A DNA stretch of 64,000 nt from Janibacter cremeus. Lineage in GTDB: Bacteria; Actinomycetota; Actinomycetes; Actinomycetales; Dermatophilaceae. The notes under the pieces are model-generated. The model was not told the DNA's origin and searched no databases. It saw nothing but the letters and a program-made list of their open reading frames with translations. Of this stretch, positions 52,052 to 61,319 are shown one piece after another. Each line of letters starts with the position of its first letter. The first letter of the stretch is position 1. Location: contig NZ_JACCAE010000001.1 in assembly GCF_013409205.1 (NCBI RefSeq), positions 2,170,001 through 2,234,000 of the forward strand. The letters are read 5' to 3'. A program made the position numbers and the translations under genes.

Positions 52052-52819
52052 TCAGAGAAGGCCTTCCGCCCTGGCGCCGAGGTCGGCCAGCAACGGTTGG
52101 TAGGAGACGATCAGCAGGAGCAAGGCACCGGGGACCAGGATGGCGAAGCCGATGGACAGATAGCCGGTTGCGCCGATGACGCCGCCCACGATGAAGAGTG
52201 AGATGAGCATGCAGTGCAGTGCGATCTGCCTGCGGTTGCCGCGCACCCGGTCCATCTCGGGGTGTCGGTTGCGGTAGAAGAGCTTGCCCAGCTCGATCCC
52301 GATGTCGGTGACCATCCCGGTCACGTGGGTGGTCCGGATCCGGGCGCCGGAGATCTTGGTGATGACGGCGTTCTGCAGCCCCATCGTGAAGCACAGGACC
52401 GGCACGAAGACCAGCTCGCGGCCATCGCCGGTCAGCTCCTCGGCGAGCAGCCCGAAGACGAGCATCAAGGCGCCCTCGAGGAGCAGAACGTTGGCGTAGC
52501 GGCTGCGTAGTTCCCGTCGACGCCCCCAGTTGAAGACGATCGCGCACGTCATCGCACCAGCGACGAAGGAGACCACGGACAGCACGCCAACCGCGACGAT
52601 GTACCACTCGCCGACGACGATCTGGTCGGCGATGAGGGCCGTGACGCCGGTCATGTGCGAGGTGTAGAAGGCAACCGCGACGAAGCCCACCGAGTTGAGG
52701 ACGCCGGCCACGAGTGCCAAGAGGCAGGCGAGCTGGTGGTTCAGGATGGGCGTGCGCTCCGGTCCGGCCATCCGCAGCAGGTAGCCGGATGCCCCCGCTG
52801 CCCGGGATGATCGCTTCAT
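52052..52819 (-). CDS. DUF1275 (YoaK-like) membrane protein
   Basis: 255 aa. AGVLNSVGFVAVAFYTSHMTGVTALIADQ, PVLCFTMGLQNAVITKISGARIRTTHVTGMVTDIGIELG and six or seven hydrophobic helices define the DUF1275/YoaK family. Members are assumed to be transporters, without a known substrate. The start MKRSSRAAG gives a short basic cytoplasmic N-terminus. It lies 7 bp after the VOC protein gene. Confidence 0.9.
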   Translation of the reverse strand: MKRSSRAAGASGYLLRMAGPERTPILNHQLACLLALVAGVLNSVGFVAVAFYTSHMTGVTALIADQIVVGEWYIVAVGVLSVVSFVAGAMTCAIVFNWGRRRELRSRYANVLLLEGALMLVFGLLAEELTGDGRELVFVPVLCFTMGLQNAVITKISGARIRTTHVTGMVTDIGIELGKLFYRNRHPEMDRVRGNRRQIALHCMLISLFIVGGVIGATGYLSIGFAILVPGALLLLIVSYQPLLADLGARAEGLL

Positions 52820-52826
52820 GTGCAGG

Positions 52827-53252
52827 TCACGTGGCGAAGATCTGGGACTCGTCCGCGAAGGACTTGAACTCCAGGGCGTTGCCGGCAGGGTCGAGCAGGA
52901 ACATCGTCCACTGCTCGCCCGGCTGCCCCTCGAACCGCACGTAGGGCTCGATGACGAACTCGAACTGTGCCGCCTTCAACCTCGCGGCGAGATCGTGAAA
53001 GTCGTCGTGGTCGAGCACGAGCCCGAAGTGGGGGACCGGTACCTGGTGGTCATCGACCCGGTTGTGCCCCGCCGGACCGGGCGAGCCGTCGTGGGTCTCG
53101 TGGGTGACGAGTTGGTGGCCGTAGAAGTCCCAGTCGACCCACAGGGTGTCCGAACGACCCTGCCCGAGCCCGAGGACCTCGCCGTAGAACTTCCGAGCGG
53201 CATCGATGTCGTCGACCGGGATGGCCAGGTGGAAGCACGGGCGATGGGTCAT
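52827..53252 (-). CDS. VOC/glyoxalase superfamily protein
   Basis: 141 aa from the ATG at 53252, which has AAGGAG 7 bp upstream. CFHLAIPVDDIDAARKFYGEVLG, GHQLVTHE, PHFGLVL and FLLDPAGNALEFKSF give the paired beta-alpha-beta-beta-beta units and metal ligands (His, His, Glu) of the vicinal-oxygen-chelate fold. Annotated relatives are dioxygenase or glyoxalase-like, with untested substrates. It is first in a leftward run VOC-DUF1275-YchJ-crotonase. Confidence 0.88.
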   Translation of the reverse strand: MTHRPCFHLAIPVDDIDAARKFYGEVLGLGQGRSDTLWVDWDFYGHQLVTHETHDGSPGPAGHNRVDDHQVPVPHFGLVLDHDDFHDLAARLKAAQFEFVIEPYVRFEGQPGEQWTMFLLDPAGNALEFKSFADESQIFAT

Positions 53253-53370
53253 GGGCATCTCCTTCGGGGCGGGTCCTCCCAGTAGACCGCACCTGCCGAC
53301 GTAGCTCATGAGCGGGACGACCAGAGACGAGAACACCGGCTCCGATCCGTGGACCAGAGCCGGTGTCAGG

Positions 53371-53447
<77 letters not shown>

Positions 53448-53543
53448 AGGTGTGTCGTCACCGCGGTGGGCAACGACAAGGAAGAATAACCCAGAGACTG
53501 CTTCGACCCGTAATCGGGGGGCGGTCTGCGCCCTCGTGGTCCC

Positions 53544-54485
53544 TCATCGAGGGTCTCCTGATGCCGTCAACGTCATCAGGGTCGCCTCGGGCCGGCAGGC
53601 GAAGCGAACTGGTGCGAATCGCGAAGCGCCCAGCCCGGCGGAGACGTGCAACCAGGCCGCGTCCGAGGGCTGTTGCTGACCGGAGCCCGCGCCCGGCCAC
53701 CAGCGGGAGACTCCCTTCGCCCGACCGCGGTCGAGGTCGCAGTTGGTGACGATCGCCCCGAAGCCGGGCACGCACAGCTGCCCGCCGTGGGTGTGGCCGG
53801 CCAGAAGCAGTCCGGCTCCGTCAGCGGTCATGGCATCCAGGACGCGTTGGTAGGGCGCGTGCAGGACCCCGATCGTCAGGGCGGCATCGGGGTCCGCGGG
53901 CGCGCTCACGGACGCGTAGTCGTCGCGCGCGATGTGCGGGTCGTCCACGCCGACGAGGTCGATCCGGCCGGCCTCCATCGCCACCGTGGTGCGGGCGTTG
54001 TCGAGATCGACCCAGCCCCGGTCAGTCATCCCGGCGCGCAGCTCCCCGGTCGGCAGTGTGGTGCGCCCGAGCGGCGCGGCGGCATAGTCTCGGGTGAGGT
54101 ACCGCGCCGGGTTCTTCAGCGTCGGCGCGTAGTAGTCGTTGGACCCCAGGACGAAGACCCCGGGCCGCTCGAGCAGCGGAGCCATCGCCTCCAGCGCCGC
54201 GGGCACGGCATCCATGTGGCTCAGGTTGTCGCCGGTGTTGACCACGAGGTCGGGCTCGAGGGCGGTGAGGGAACGGATCCACTGCTGCTTGGCCCGCTGA
54301 CCCGGAACCATGTGGATGTCGCTGATCTGGAGCACCCGCAGGGGCCGTGAGCCCCGTGGGAGGAGGGGCAGAGCGTACCGGCGCAGGGCGAACGCGCGCG
54401 GCTCGACGAGGGTGGCCCAGGCCAGGGCGGCCGCGCCGGTGGTGGCGCCGTAGGCCGCGAGGCGGACGGGCAGAGGAGTACTCAC
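53544..54485 (-). CDS. Metallophosphoesterase, membrane-associated (YkuE/Rv3683-like)
   Basis: 313 aa from the GTG at 54485; longer starts are possible. A hydrophobic stretch (about 8-25) may associate with the membrane. The metal-binding motifs are in order: QISDIHM, NTGDNLSH, GSNDYY, LHAPYQ and AGHTHGGQ. This is a calcineurin-like phosphoesterase, with lipid or nucleotide substrates in the family. Its place next to ponA2 matches M. tuberculosis Rv3683-Rv3682, so a cell-wall role is plausible. Confidence 0.92.
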   Translation of the reverse strand: MSTPLPVRLAAYGATTGAAALAWATLVEPRAFALRRYALPLLPRGSRPLRVLQISDIHMVPGQRAKQQWIRSLTALEPDLVVNTGDNLSHMDAVPAALEAMAPLLERPGVFVLGSNDYYAPTLKNPARYLTRDYAAAPLGRTTLPTGELRAGMTDRGWVDLDNARTTVAMEAGRIDLVGVDDPHIARDDYASVSAPADPDAALTIGVLHAPYQRVLDAMTADGAGLLLAGHTHGGQLCVPGFGAIVTNCDLDRGRAKGVSRWWPGAGSGQQQPSDAAWLHVSAGLGASRFAPVRFACRPEATLMTLTASGDPR

Positions 54486-54541
54486 CCGAGCATCATCCCA
54501 AAACGTCTCCGGCGAGGTGGGGCCCTGCGACAATCAGGTCC

Positions 54542-55000
54542 ATGAGCGACTCCTTGAAGGCAATCCTGCGCACCGACCTGCACGCCGCGATGCGAGCCCG
54601 CGAGCAAGTCCGTGTGGACACCCTGCGGATGGTCCTCACCGGCATCAGCAATGCGGAGGTCTCCGGCACGCAGGCCCACGAGCTCAGCGAGGCGGAGACC
54701 CTCAAGGTCGTGGTCAAGGAGGCCAAGAAGCGCAAGGAGTCGGTCAGTGCCTATCGTGACGCCGGCCGTCCCGACCTCGCTGCGCGCGAGGAGGCCGAGC
54801 TGGAGGTCCTGCAGGCATACCTGCCCGAGCAGCTCGGCGACGACGAGCTGGCCGGGATCGTCGACCGGGCGATCGGCGAGGTGGGTGCGACCTCCATGGC
54901 CCAGATGGGGCAGGTGATGAAGCTCGTCCAGACCACGGTCGCCGGCCGCGCAGAGGGTGGCGCCGTCGCCGCCATGGTCAGGACCCGCCTCGCCGGCTGA
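54542..55000 (+). CDS. GatB/YqeY domain protein
   Basis: 152 aa from the ATG at 54542 (MSDSLKAILRTDLHAAMRA). LRMVLTGISNAEV, AKKRKESVSAYRDAGRPDLAAREEAELEVLQAYLPEQL and TSMAQMGQVMKLV match YqeY, the stand-alone relative of the GatB tail domain that binds the tRNA elbow. Function is unclear; a tRNA-related role is assumed. It is divergent from the metallophosphoesterase gene and convergent with ponA2. Confidence 0.93.
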   Translation: MSDSLKAILRTDLHAAMRAREQVRVDTLRMVLTGISNAEVSGTQAHELSEAETLKVVVKEAKKRKESVSAYRDAGRPDLAAREEAELEVLQAYLPEQLGDDELAGIVDRAIGEVGATSMAQMGQVMKLVQTTVAGRAEGGAVAAMVRTRLAG

Positions 55001-55053
55001 CCCGTCTGACGCAGGACGAAGACGGTGCCCTGAGGCACGACGCAGGAGCCGCG

Positions 55054-55090
55054 AAGGGGACTGGTCGCCGTGGTGGTGACCAGTCCCCTT
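55054..55090. terminator. Bidirectional hairpin between yqeY and ponA2
   Basis: A perfect 13-bp stem (55054-55066 with 55078-55090, AAGGGGACTGGTC and its complement) has an 11-nt loop. It sits 10 bp before the ponA2 stop and 53 bp after the yqeY stop. Confidence 0.75.
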
Positions 55091-55100
55091 CCGCCTGCTG

Positions 55101-57617
55101 TCAGTCCTCGGAGGACGACGCGGTCGAGCTGGGCTCGTCCTCGTCCTCGTTCTTGTTCGAGTTCCCGTTGGTCGTCGCGCTCGCGGACGAGGTCGACGAC
55201 GGGGTCGAGGCCGAGCTCGTCGACGGCGGTGGGGGTGGCGCCTGGGTCGTCGGCTCCGGCGGTGGGGGCGGGGGCGGCGTGTACGGCGGAACCCCGCTGG
55301 AGATGTACATGGTCACCGTCGACCCCTTGAGCGCCTCGTCCCGTGGGTCGGTGTAGGCGACTGCTCCGGCTTGCTGGTTGCTGTTGACGTAGCTACCACC
55401 CTCCTTCGCCTTGAAGCCGGCGTCCTCGAGGGCCTCCTTCGCCTGGGTGGGGCCCTCGCCCACGACATCCGGGATGTCCCGCAGGTCGCCCTTGACGATC
55501 TTCTTGCCGGGCTTCTTGAAGTCCTTCTCCTTCATGCCCTTGGATGCGGTGTTCATGATGTTGTTCCAGACCGGAGCGGCGATGGTGCTGCCGAAGACGC
55601 TGCCGTAGAACTGACCACCGATGGAGACGTTGTCCATTGCGTACTCGGTGATCGGGGAGCCGACCCAGATGGCGGTCGACAGCTGCGGGGTGTACCCGGC
55701 GAACCAGGACTGCTTGTGGTTGTCCGTGGTCCCCGTCTTGCCGGCGGCCTGACGGCCACCGTCGAGGTCCTGCCCCGCTGCGGTGCCGCCCGCCTCGAGG
55801 GGCCCACGCAGCAGCTGGGTGACGCCGCGGGCGATGCCCTTGTCGATGACCTGCTTGCACTTCGGCGGCTTGATCTTCATCTTGGAGCCGTCGGCGCGGG
55901 TGATGGACTCGATCGGTGTCGGCGGGCAGTACTTGCCGTCCGCGGCGAGGGTGGCGTAGGAGGAGGCGAGCTGCAGCGGTGACGTCGAGTCGGACCCGAG
56001 CACGAGGTTGGAGATCGCGTACTTGCCCTTGATCTTCTCGCCGCCGGCGCGAGCCAGGCCGTAGGGGAGCCCGTAGCCGTCGGTGAGGCCCATCTTCGCC
56101 ATGACCTTCGGGATCTTGCACGAGCCGATGTCGGCCGCGAGCTGGGCGAAGCCGGTGTTGATGGACTTCTTGGTGATCTCGGCCAGGGTCAGTGTCCCGC
56201 CGACCTGGTAGTCGTTGGATACGGCCCACGTCGGGGCGCTGGTGCTGCAGCCGTCCTGGAAGTCATCCGGGTCGAAGTGGTGCGGGTTCTTGATGCCGGC
56301 AGAGGGTGCATCGACCGTCGCCCTCATCGGCATACCCTTCTCCAGGGCCGCGACGAGCGCGTACATCTTGGCGGTCGACCCGATGGCGAAACCGTTGGTC
56401 CCGCCGTACTGCGCCGGGACGCTCCACGCCTGCTCGGAGTACTGCGTCGTCGCCTCCTCCATCCCGACCTTGTACTTGGAGGTCTGCGCGACGGCACGGA
56501 CCTTGCCGGTACCGGGCTCGACGACGGCACCGGCTGCACCGAACCTGTCGTTCCCGTTGGGCACCTTGTCCGTCAGGTCGTCCTTGAGTGACTTCTGCCA
56601 GTCGCGGCGCAGGGTCGTCTCGATCCTCAGGCCGGCGGTGTTGACCGTCTGCATGCGAGCGTCCGGGTTCGGGCCCAGCTCCGGCATCTGCTTCAGGTAG
56701 GAGATGACGTAGTTGCAGAAGTACGGGTCGGCCGCCTTGGAGCAGGTGCCCCCTTCGTTCTGGCGGATGGTGAGCAGGTCCGCCAGGTCCTTGGCCTTGG
56801 CCTCCTTGCCCTCCTCCTGAGTGGCCCAGCCCAACTCGACCATTCGGTCGATGACGACGTCGCGCCGCTCCTGGACCTCTTTGGTGTTCGTGCGCAGGTT
56901 GAGGCGGCTGGGTGACTGGACGACCCCGGCGAGCGAGGCAGCCTCGGCCAGCTCGAGGTCCTTCGCGTGCTTGCTGAAGAAGTGCAACGACGCGGCCTCC
57001 ACGCCATAGGCCTGGTCGCCGTAGTACGCGAGGTTCAGGTAACTGCCCAGGATCTGCTTCTTGGTGTGTGTCTTCTCGACGTTGAGCGCGTACTTCAGCT
57101 CTTGGAGCTTTCGGGCGTACGTCTGCTCCGTCGCCGCCGCGACGCCCTCGCGGTTGTCGTTGCGGGCGGCCTGCTCCACCAGCATCATCTTCACGTATTG
57201 CTGGGTGATCGACGATCCACCCTGCGTCGCCTGGGAGGTCAGGTTCGACACGAGGGCGCGGCTGGTGCCGCGGATGTCGATCCCGCCGTGCTCGTAGAAG
57301 CGGCTGTCCTCGATGGCCAGCTGCGCCTTGCGCATCACCGGCGCGATCTGGTTCAGGGGTACGACGATGCGGTTCGCGTCGTAGGGGGTGGCAAGCAGCT
57401 TGTCGTCCGCGGAGAAGATCTTCGACTGCTGGGCAAGGGGGTTGGCCGTGAATTCGTCATCGAGGTTGTTGAACCCCTGCGCAGTGGCCTTGGCGGCATT
57501 GCCGGAGGCGGCGGCGAACGGGATGACGAGTCCGGCACCGACGAGGCCCATGCCGACCGCCACGGCGACGAAGGCACCGAGCAGCCGGGCAAGATGTGGC
57601 ATCCGGGAGGCAGACAT
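55101..57617 (-). CDS. Class A penicillin-binding protein with PASTA domain (PonA2-like)
   Basis: 838 aa from the ATG at 57617; the frame stays open far upstream but that part is antisense to the ATPase gene. There is a short cytoplasmic part, one membrane helix (about 13-37), then the GT51 transglycosylase with AIEDSRFYEHGG (catalytic Glu), GGSSITQQYVKMM and LNLAYYGDQAYGVEAAS. The transpeptidase has SxxK in GSTAK (active Ser), SxN in KSINT and KTG in AGKTGTT. One PASTA domain follows (IPDVVGEGPTQAKEALEDAGF), then a Pro/Ser/Thr-rich acidic tail. It builds and cross-links peptidoglycan. The neighbourhood equals that of mycobacterial ponA2, but without the WhiB gene. Confidence 0.95.
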   Translation of the reverse strand: MSASRMPHLARLLGAFVAVAVGMGLVGAGLVIPFAAASGNAAKATAQGFNNLDDEFTANPLAQQSKIFSADDKLLATPYDANRIVVPLNQIAPVMRKAQLAIEDSRFYEHGGIDIRGTSRALVSNLTSQATQGGSSITQQYVKMMLVEQAARNDNREGVAAATEQTYARKLQELKYALNVEKTHTKKQILGSYLNLAYYGDQAYGVEAASLHFFSKHAKDLELAEAASLAGVVQSPSRLNLRTNTKEVQERRDVVIDRMVELGWATQEEGKEAKAKDLADLLTIRQNEGGTCSKAADPYFCNYVISYLKQMPELGPNPDARMQTVNTAGLRIETTLRRDWQKSLKDDLTDKVPNGNDRFGAAGAVVEPGTGKVRAVAQTSKYKVGMEEATTQYSEQAWSVPAQYGGTNGFAIGSTAKMYALVAALEKGMPMRATVDAPSAGIKNPHHFDPDDFQDGCSTSAPTWAVSNDYQVGGTLTLAEITKKSINTGFAQLAADIGSCKIPKVMAKMGLTDGYGLPYGLARAGGEKIKGKYAISNLVLGSDSTSPLQLASSYATLAADGKYCPPTPIESITRADGSKMKIKPPKCKQVIDKGIARGVTQLLRGPLEAGGTAAGQDLDGGRQAAGKTGTTDNHKQSWFAGYTPQLSTAIWVGSPITEYAMDNVSIGGQFYGSVFGSTIAAPVWNNIMNTASKGMKEKDFKKPGKKIVKGDLRDIPDVVGEGPTQAKEALEDAGFKAKEGGSYVNSNQQAGAVAYTDPRDEALKGSTVTMYISSGVPPYTPPPPPPPEPTTQAPPPPPSTSSASTPSSTSSASATTNGNSNKNEDEDEPSSTASSSED

Positions 57618-57681
57618 GGGCAAAAGGGTAGCGCTCGAACCTGAGCGGATCCGGCAACCTCCGCGGCGGTTCGACAGGCCG

Positions 57682-58839
57682 TTACGGTCGGCCGGCGAGC
57701 GCCTTCCCGATGTCACGCAGCCCGGCGAGGTCGTGGATGTCGACCGGGTGCGCCGGGACCGTGCCCACCGGCACGCCGGGGTGGGACGTGCGGAACCGGG
57801 TGATGACCGCCCGGTGGCGAGCGGCGCTCTCGGCGGCCTCGGCGTGCACCCGCAGCAGTGAGACGGCGAGCGCGTGGCCGCCCAGGGCCTGGAGCCGGTC
57901 GGCGGCGTCCTCGGCGCGCCCGGCACTGAGCTGCTTGGCGGCGGTGACGCGTACCCGGTTGACCAGGAGCCCGGCCAACGGCATCTGCTCGCTGGCCAGC
58001 CGCTCGATGAAGAAGCCGGCCTCACGCATCGCGTCGCGCTCCGGTGCGGCGACGACGAGGAAGGCCGTCTCCGGGTGGGCGAGCAGCGCGTAGGTCTGGT
58101 CCGCCCGTTGGCGGAAGCCTCCGAACATGGTGTCCATGGCGGCGACGAAGGTCTGCACGTCGCGCAGCATCTCCCCGCCGAGCAGCTTCGCCATGATCCC
58201 GCTCGCCAGAGAGACGCCGGCACCGAAGACGCGAAGGGAGGCGCGGCCTCCCACCTTTGCCGGCGCAGTGAGCAGCCGGATGAAGCGTCCGTCGAGGAAG
58301 GACCCCAAGCGCTTGGGCGCGTCGAGGAAGTCCAGAGCCGACCGTGACGGCGGGGTGTCGACGATGATCAGGTCCCAGTCGCGTGAGCCGTCCGTGACCT
58401 GGCCGCGCAGTTGCCCGAGCTTCTCCATCGCCATGTACTCCTGGGTCCCGGCGAAAGAGCTGGATACCGCGATGTAGAAGGGGTTGGCCAAGATCTGGGC
58501 GGCCTTGTCCGGTGCGGCATGGGCTTCGACCACCTCGTCGAAGGTCCGCTTCATGTCGAGCATCATCGCGTCCAGCGAGCCACCACCCGAGGTGTCCAGG
58601 CCCGTCACGGGGCGTGGCGTGTTGTCCAGCTCGTCGAGTCCGAGGGACTGGGCCAGCCGTCGGGCCGGGTCGATGGTCAGGACGACGACTCGACGTCCCT
58701 GCTCGGCGGCACGCACGGCGAGCGCGGCAGCGGTCGTCGTCTTGCCGACGCCACCGGAGCCGCAGCACACGATGATCCGACGGGCGGGGTCGGCGATGAC
58801 TGCGTCGAGGTCGAGGCCGGTCTCGGGGCGGGCAGCCAT
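57682..58839 (-). CDS. ArsA/GET3-family ATPase (downstream member of pair)
   Basis: 385 aa from the ATG at 58839; a GTG one codon earlier (58842) would give a GTGA overlap. The deviant Walker A CGSGGVGKTTTAAALA, TIDPARRLAQSLGL (switch I region) and IIVDTPPSRSALDFLDAP (switch II) define the ArsA/GET3 fold. No Cys triplet for arsenite is seen, so arsenical transport is unlikely. With the overlapping partner gene it corresponds to mycobacterial Rv3679/Rv3680, which form a heterodimeric ATPase linked to membrane or tail-anchored-protein and glycerol-related metabolism. Confidence 0.92.
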   Translation of the reverse strand: MAARPETGLDLDAVIADPARRIIVCCGSGGVGKTTTAAALAVRAAEQGRRVVVLTIDPARRLAQSLGLDELDNTPRPVTGLDTSGGGSLDAMMLDMKRTFDEVVEAHAAPDKAAQILANPFYIAVSSSFAGTQEYMAMEKLGQLRGQVTDGSRDWDLIIVDTPPSRSALDFLDAPKRLGSFLDGRFIRLLTAPAKVGGRASLRVFGAGVSLASGIMAKLLGGEMLRDVQTFVAAMDTMFGGFRQRADQTYALLAHPETAFLVVAAPERDAMREAGFFIERLASEQMPLAGLLVNRVRVTAAKQLSAGRAEDAADRLQALGGHALAVSLLRVHAEAAESAARHRAVITRFRTSHPGVPVGTVPAHPVDIHDLAGLRDIGKALAGRP

Positions 58840-59834
58840 CACACGCCCCCCTGGTCGGCGAGGGACTCGGAAAGCAGCCGCAGGCCCCCCGACTCCACGC
58901 CGTCGGCCAGGTGCGGCAGCGTGCGCACGGGCACCGGCAGGTCACCCAGCACCTGCCGCTGCTCGACCTGGAGCTCGGCCCGCAGCACGTGGTCCCTGCC
59001 CTCGCGGAGCAGGCCGGAGATCATCGCTGGCCCGGCCTTGATGCCGACAGCGCCGAGTGCCTCGCTGACTGCGTCGCGCACCTCGGGCGCCTCCTGCGCG
59101 ACTGCAGCGGCGTGCTCGTCCGCGACAAGTGGCTGGCGGACTCCGTTGGCGATGACCGAGCCGACCCGCAGGGACAGGCCGCCGAGCTCGGCGATGGCGT
59201 CCCGCGTCTCCTGGACCGGCATCTCCTCCAGGAGGGTGACGACGTGTACCGAGGTGGTCGGGCTCTGCAGCACCCGGGTGATCGACTCGGCCTGGCTGTG
59301 GATCGGACCCATCCGGGCCACCTCCGAGACCTCCTCGTTGACCGCGAGGAACCGACCGATCCGTCCGGTGGGTGGGGCGTCGAGGACCACGGCGTCGTAC
59401 ACGGGGCGCTTGCGGGCCCCCTTCGTCTGCCGGCCGACGGCCTCGTAGATCTTGCCGATGAGCAGCACGTCCCGCACACCCGGCGCGATCGTCGTGGCGA
59501 AGTCCACCGCCCCGACCTTCTCCAGGACCGAACCGGCGCGGCCGAGCCTGTAGAACTTCTGCAGGTACTCCAGCAGTGCGCTCTTGGCGTCCACGGACAG
59601 CCCGAAGAGCTCCCCGCCGGACGGATCCCCCACGAGGTGACGCTCGCTCGAACCGAGCGGAGCGACGTCGAGCACCTGGGAGATCCCCTGACGGCCCTCG
59701 ACCTCGGCGAGCAGCACCCGCTGTCCGCGAGCGGTCAGGGCCAGTGCCATCGCGGCGGCGACGGTCGTCTTGCCCGTCCCGCCCTTGCCGGTGACGACAT
59801 GTAGTCGCACACGGGGGTCCGAGGGGGAGTTCAC
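58839..59834 (-). CDS. ArsA/GET3-family ATPase (upstream member of pair)
   Basis: 331 aa from the GTG at 59834. VTGKGGTGKTTVAAAMALAL is the deviant Walker A motif, LLAEVEGRQGISQVL follows, and VVLDAPPTGRIGRFL is switch II. The C-terminal part is helical and variable. Its end overlaps the second ATPase gene, and the order and strand match the conserved actinobacterial pair. It is divergent from the DUF4177 gene, with 29 bp between the start codons, so promoters are very compact. Confidence 0.92.
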   Translation of the reverse strand: MNSPSDPRVRLHVVTGKGGTGKTTVAAAMALALTARGQRVLLAEVEGRQGISQVLDVAPLGSSERHLVGDPSGGELFGLSVDAKSALLEYLQKFYRLGRAGSVLEKVGAVDFATTIAPGVRDVLLIGKIYEAVGRQTKGARKRPVYDAVVLDAPPTGRIGRFLAVNEEVSEVARMGPIHSQAESITRVLQSPTTSVHVVTLLEEMPVQETRDAIAELGGLSLRVGSVIANGVRQPLVADEHAAAVAQEAPEVRDAVSEALGAVGIKAGPAMISGLLREGRDHVLRAELQVEQRQVLGDLPVPVRTLPHLADGVESGGLRLLSESLADQGGV

Positions 59835-59863
59835 ACTCGTCAGCCTACGAGTAGGGTGCCCAC

Positions 59864-60022
59864 ATGACCCAGTGGGAGTACGCAACAGTGCCGCTCATCG
59901 TCCATGCCACCAAGCAGATCCTCGACCAGTGGGGCGAGGACGGGTGGGAGCTCGTCCAGGTCGTCCCCGGCCCGGACGGGACCAACCTGGTGGCCTACCT
60001 CAAGCGAGCCAAGAGCGCCTGA
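59864..60022 (+). CDS. DUF4177-type small protein
   Basis: 52 aa, MTQWEYATVPLIVHATKQI...: an N-terminal strand, one helix, then GEDGWELVQVVPG and VAYLKR. This short protein is conserved between the ATPase pair and ridA in many actinobacteria. Its stop shares one base with the ridA start (TGATG). No role is known. Absence of a membrane segment suggests a cytoplasmic partner of the neighbours. Confidence 0.85.
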   Translation: MTQWEYATVPLIVHATKQILDQWGEDGWELVQVVPGPDGTNLVAYLKRAKSA

Positions 60023-60486
60023 TGGGACGCATCGACGACCGTCTGGCCGAGCTGTCCATCACGCTTGCCGAGCCGGCAGCTCCGGCGGGCGCCTATGTGC
60101 CGGCCCTCGTGGACGGCAACCACGTCCTCACCTCCGGGCAGCTGCCGATGGTCGACGGGCAGCTGCCCGCGGTCGGTCACGTCGGCAGCGAGGTCGACCC
60201 GGACCGGGCCAAGGAGCTCGCGAGGACGTGCGCGATCAACGCGCTCGCGGCGATCAAGTCCGCCATCGGTGACCTCGATCGCGTCGAGCAGGTCACCAAG
60301 GTCGTCGGTTTCGTCTCCAGCGCGCCTGACTTCACGGGCCAGCCCGGCGTCATCAACGGCGCGAGCGAGTTCTTGGGCGAGGTCTTCGGCGAAGGGGGCA
60401 CGCACGCCCGGTCTGCCGTGGGCGTCGCCGCGCTCCCTCTCGGCTCGCCGGTTGAGGTCGAGGTGACCGTGAGGCTGCGCGACTGA
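60022..60486 (+). CDS. RidA/YjgF-family protein
   Basis: 154 aa. LVDGNHVLTSGQLPM, ARTCAINALAAIKSAIGDLDRVEQVTKVVGFVSSAPDF and VGVAALPLGSPVEVEVTVRLRD are RidA segments; the Arg of the classic RNAxRP..R deaminase site is not evident, so it may not be an enamine/imine deaminase. It equals Rv3678c in synteny. It is coupled to the genes on each side by one-base overlaps. Confidence 0.9.
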   Translation: MGRIDDRLAELSITLAEPAAPAGAYVPALVDGNHVLTSGQLPMVDGQLPAVGHVGSEVDPDRAKELARTCAINALAAIKSAIGDLDRVEQVTKVVGFVSSAPDFTGQPGVINGASEFLGEVFGEGGTHARSAVGVAALPLGSPVEVEVTVRLRD

Positions 60487-61319
60487 TGGTCCAGCGGGAC
60501 TTCCTGGTCGACGTCGACGCCCAGCGGACGCTCGGGGTGGCGCAGGGCAACCGGGCTCCCGCCGATCCGGTCACGCCGCGGCTGGCGTCGACCGTCATGT
60601 TGCTGCGCGACGACGAGGGCCCGCTCGAGGTCTTCATGCTCCGTCGGGTCGCCCAGATGGAGTTCGCCGCGTCCATGCACGTCTTCCCCGGGGGCGGGGC
60701 CGACCAGCGCGACGCCGAGGACGAGCTGCCGTGGGCCGGACCGGCAGTGGAGGAGTGGGCCGAGCTGCTCGGCACCGATGAGGCCTCTGCGCGGATGCTC
60801 GTCGCCGCTGCCGTGCGCGAGGTCTTCGAGGAGACCGGCGTCCTGCTGGCCTCCCCCGTCGAGGCGGAGGACGGGCCCCCGCAGCTCGACCTCGACGATG
60901 CGCGTGAGTTGCGCCGGGCCCTGGTGGCCCGTGAGGTCGGCTTCGGTCAGGTGCTGCTTGAGCGTCAGCTGGTCCTGCGAAGTGACCTGCTGCGCTACCG
61001 GGCACACTGGATCACCCCCGTCATCGAGTCGCGGCGCTATGACACCCGGTTCTTCGTCGCCGCCGTCCCTGCCGGGCAGGACCCAGACGGTGACACCAGC
61101 GAGGCGGACCAGTCGGGCTGGACCCGACCGCAAGCGCTGCTCGACGCCTTTGCCGACGGTCAGGTCATGCTGATGCCCCCGACGATCGTCTGCCTCGAGC
61201 AGCTCGCCGAGGTGAGCACGGTGCGCGCAGGCCTGGAGCAGGATCTGGCGATCGCGCCGGTGCTGCCCGAGTTCGTCATCTCCGACGCGGGCCCGGCCGT
61301 GCGAGCGAGCCTGCCGTGA
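60486..61319 (+). CDS. NUDIX hydrolase (NUDT7/19-like)
   Basis: 277 aa. RLASTVMLLRD starts the Nudix fold and HVFPGGG begins the box, but an insertion of about 45 residues separates it from AAVREVFEETGVLL, the REUXEE helix that binds Mg2+. This long-insert layout is that of NUDT19/CoA-diphosphatase-like members, so a CoA or acyl-CoA substrate is possible. It overlaps ridA by 1 bp and the MBL gene by 4 bp, forming a tight operon. Confidence 0.9.
   Translation: MVQRDFLVDVDAQRTLGVAQGNRAPADPVTPRLASTVMLLRDDEGPLEVFMLRRVAQMEFAASMHVFPGGGADQRDAEDELPWAGPAVEEWAELLGTDEASARMLVAAAVREVFEETGVLLASPVEAEDGPPQLDLDDARELRRALVAREVGFGQVLLERQLVLRSDLLRYRAHWITPVIESRRYDTRFFVAAVPAGQDPDGDTSEADQSGWTRPQALLDAFADGQVMLMPPTIVCLEQLAEVSTVRAGLEQDLAIAPVLPEFVISDAGPAVRASLP

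Noticed and set aside
57618..58223. N-terminal extension of the PonA2-like protein by about 200 residues
   Set aside because: The extension overlaps the ATPase gene on the same strand in another frame and has no conserved content; the ATG at 57617 begins directly before the membrane helix.
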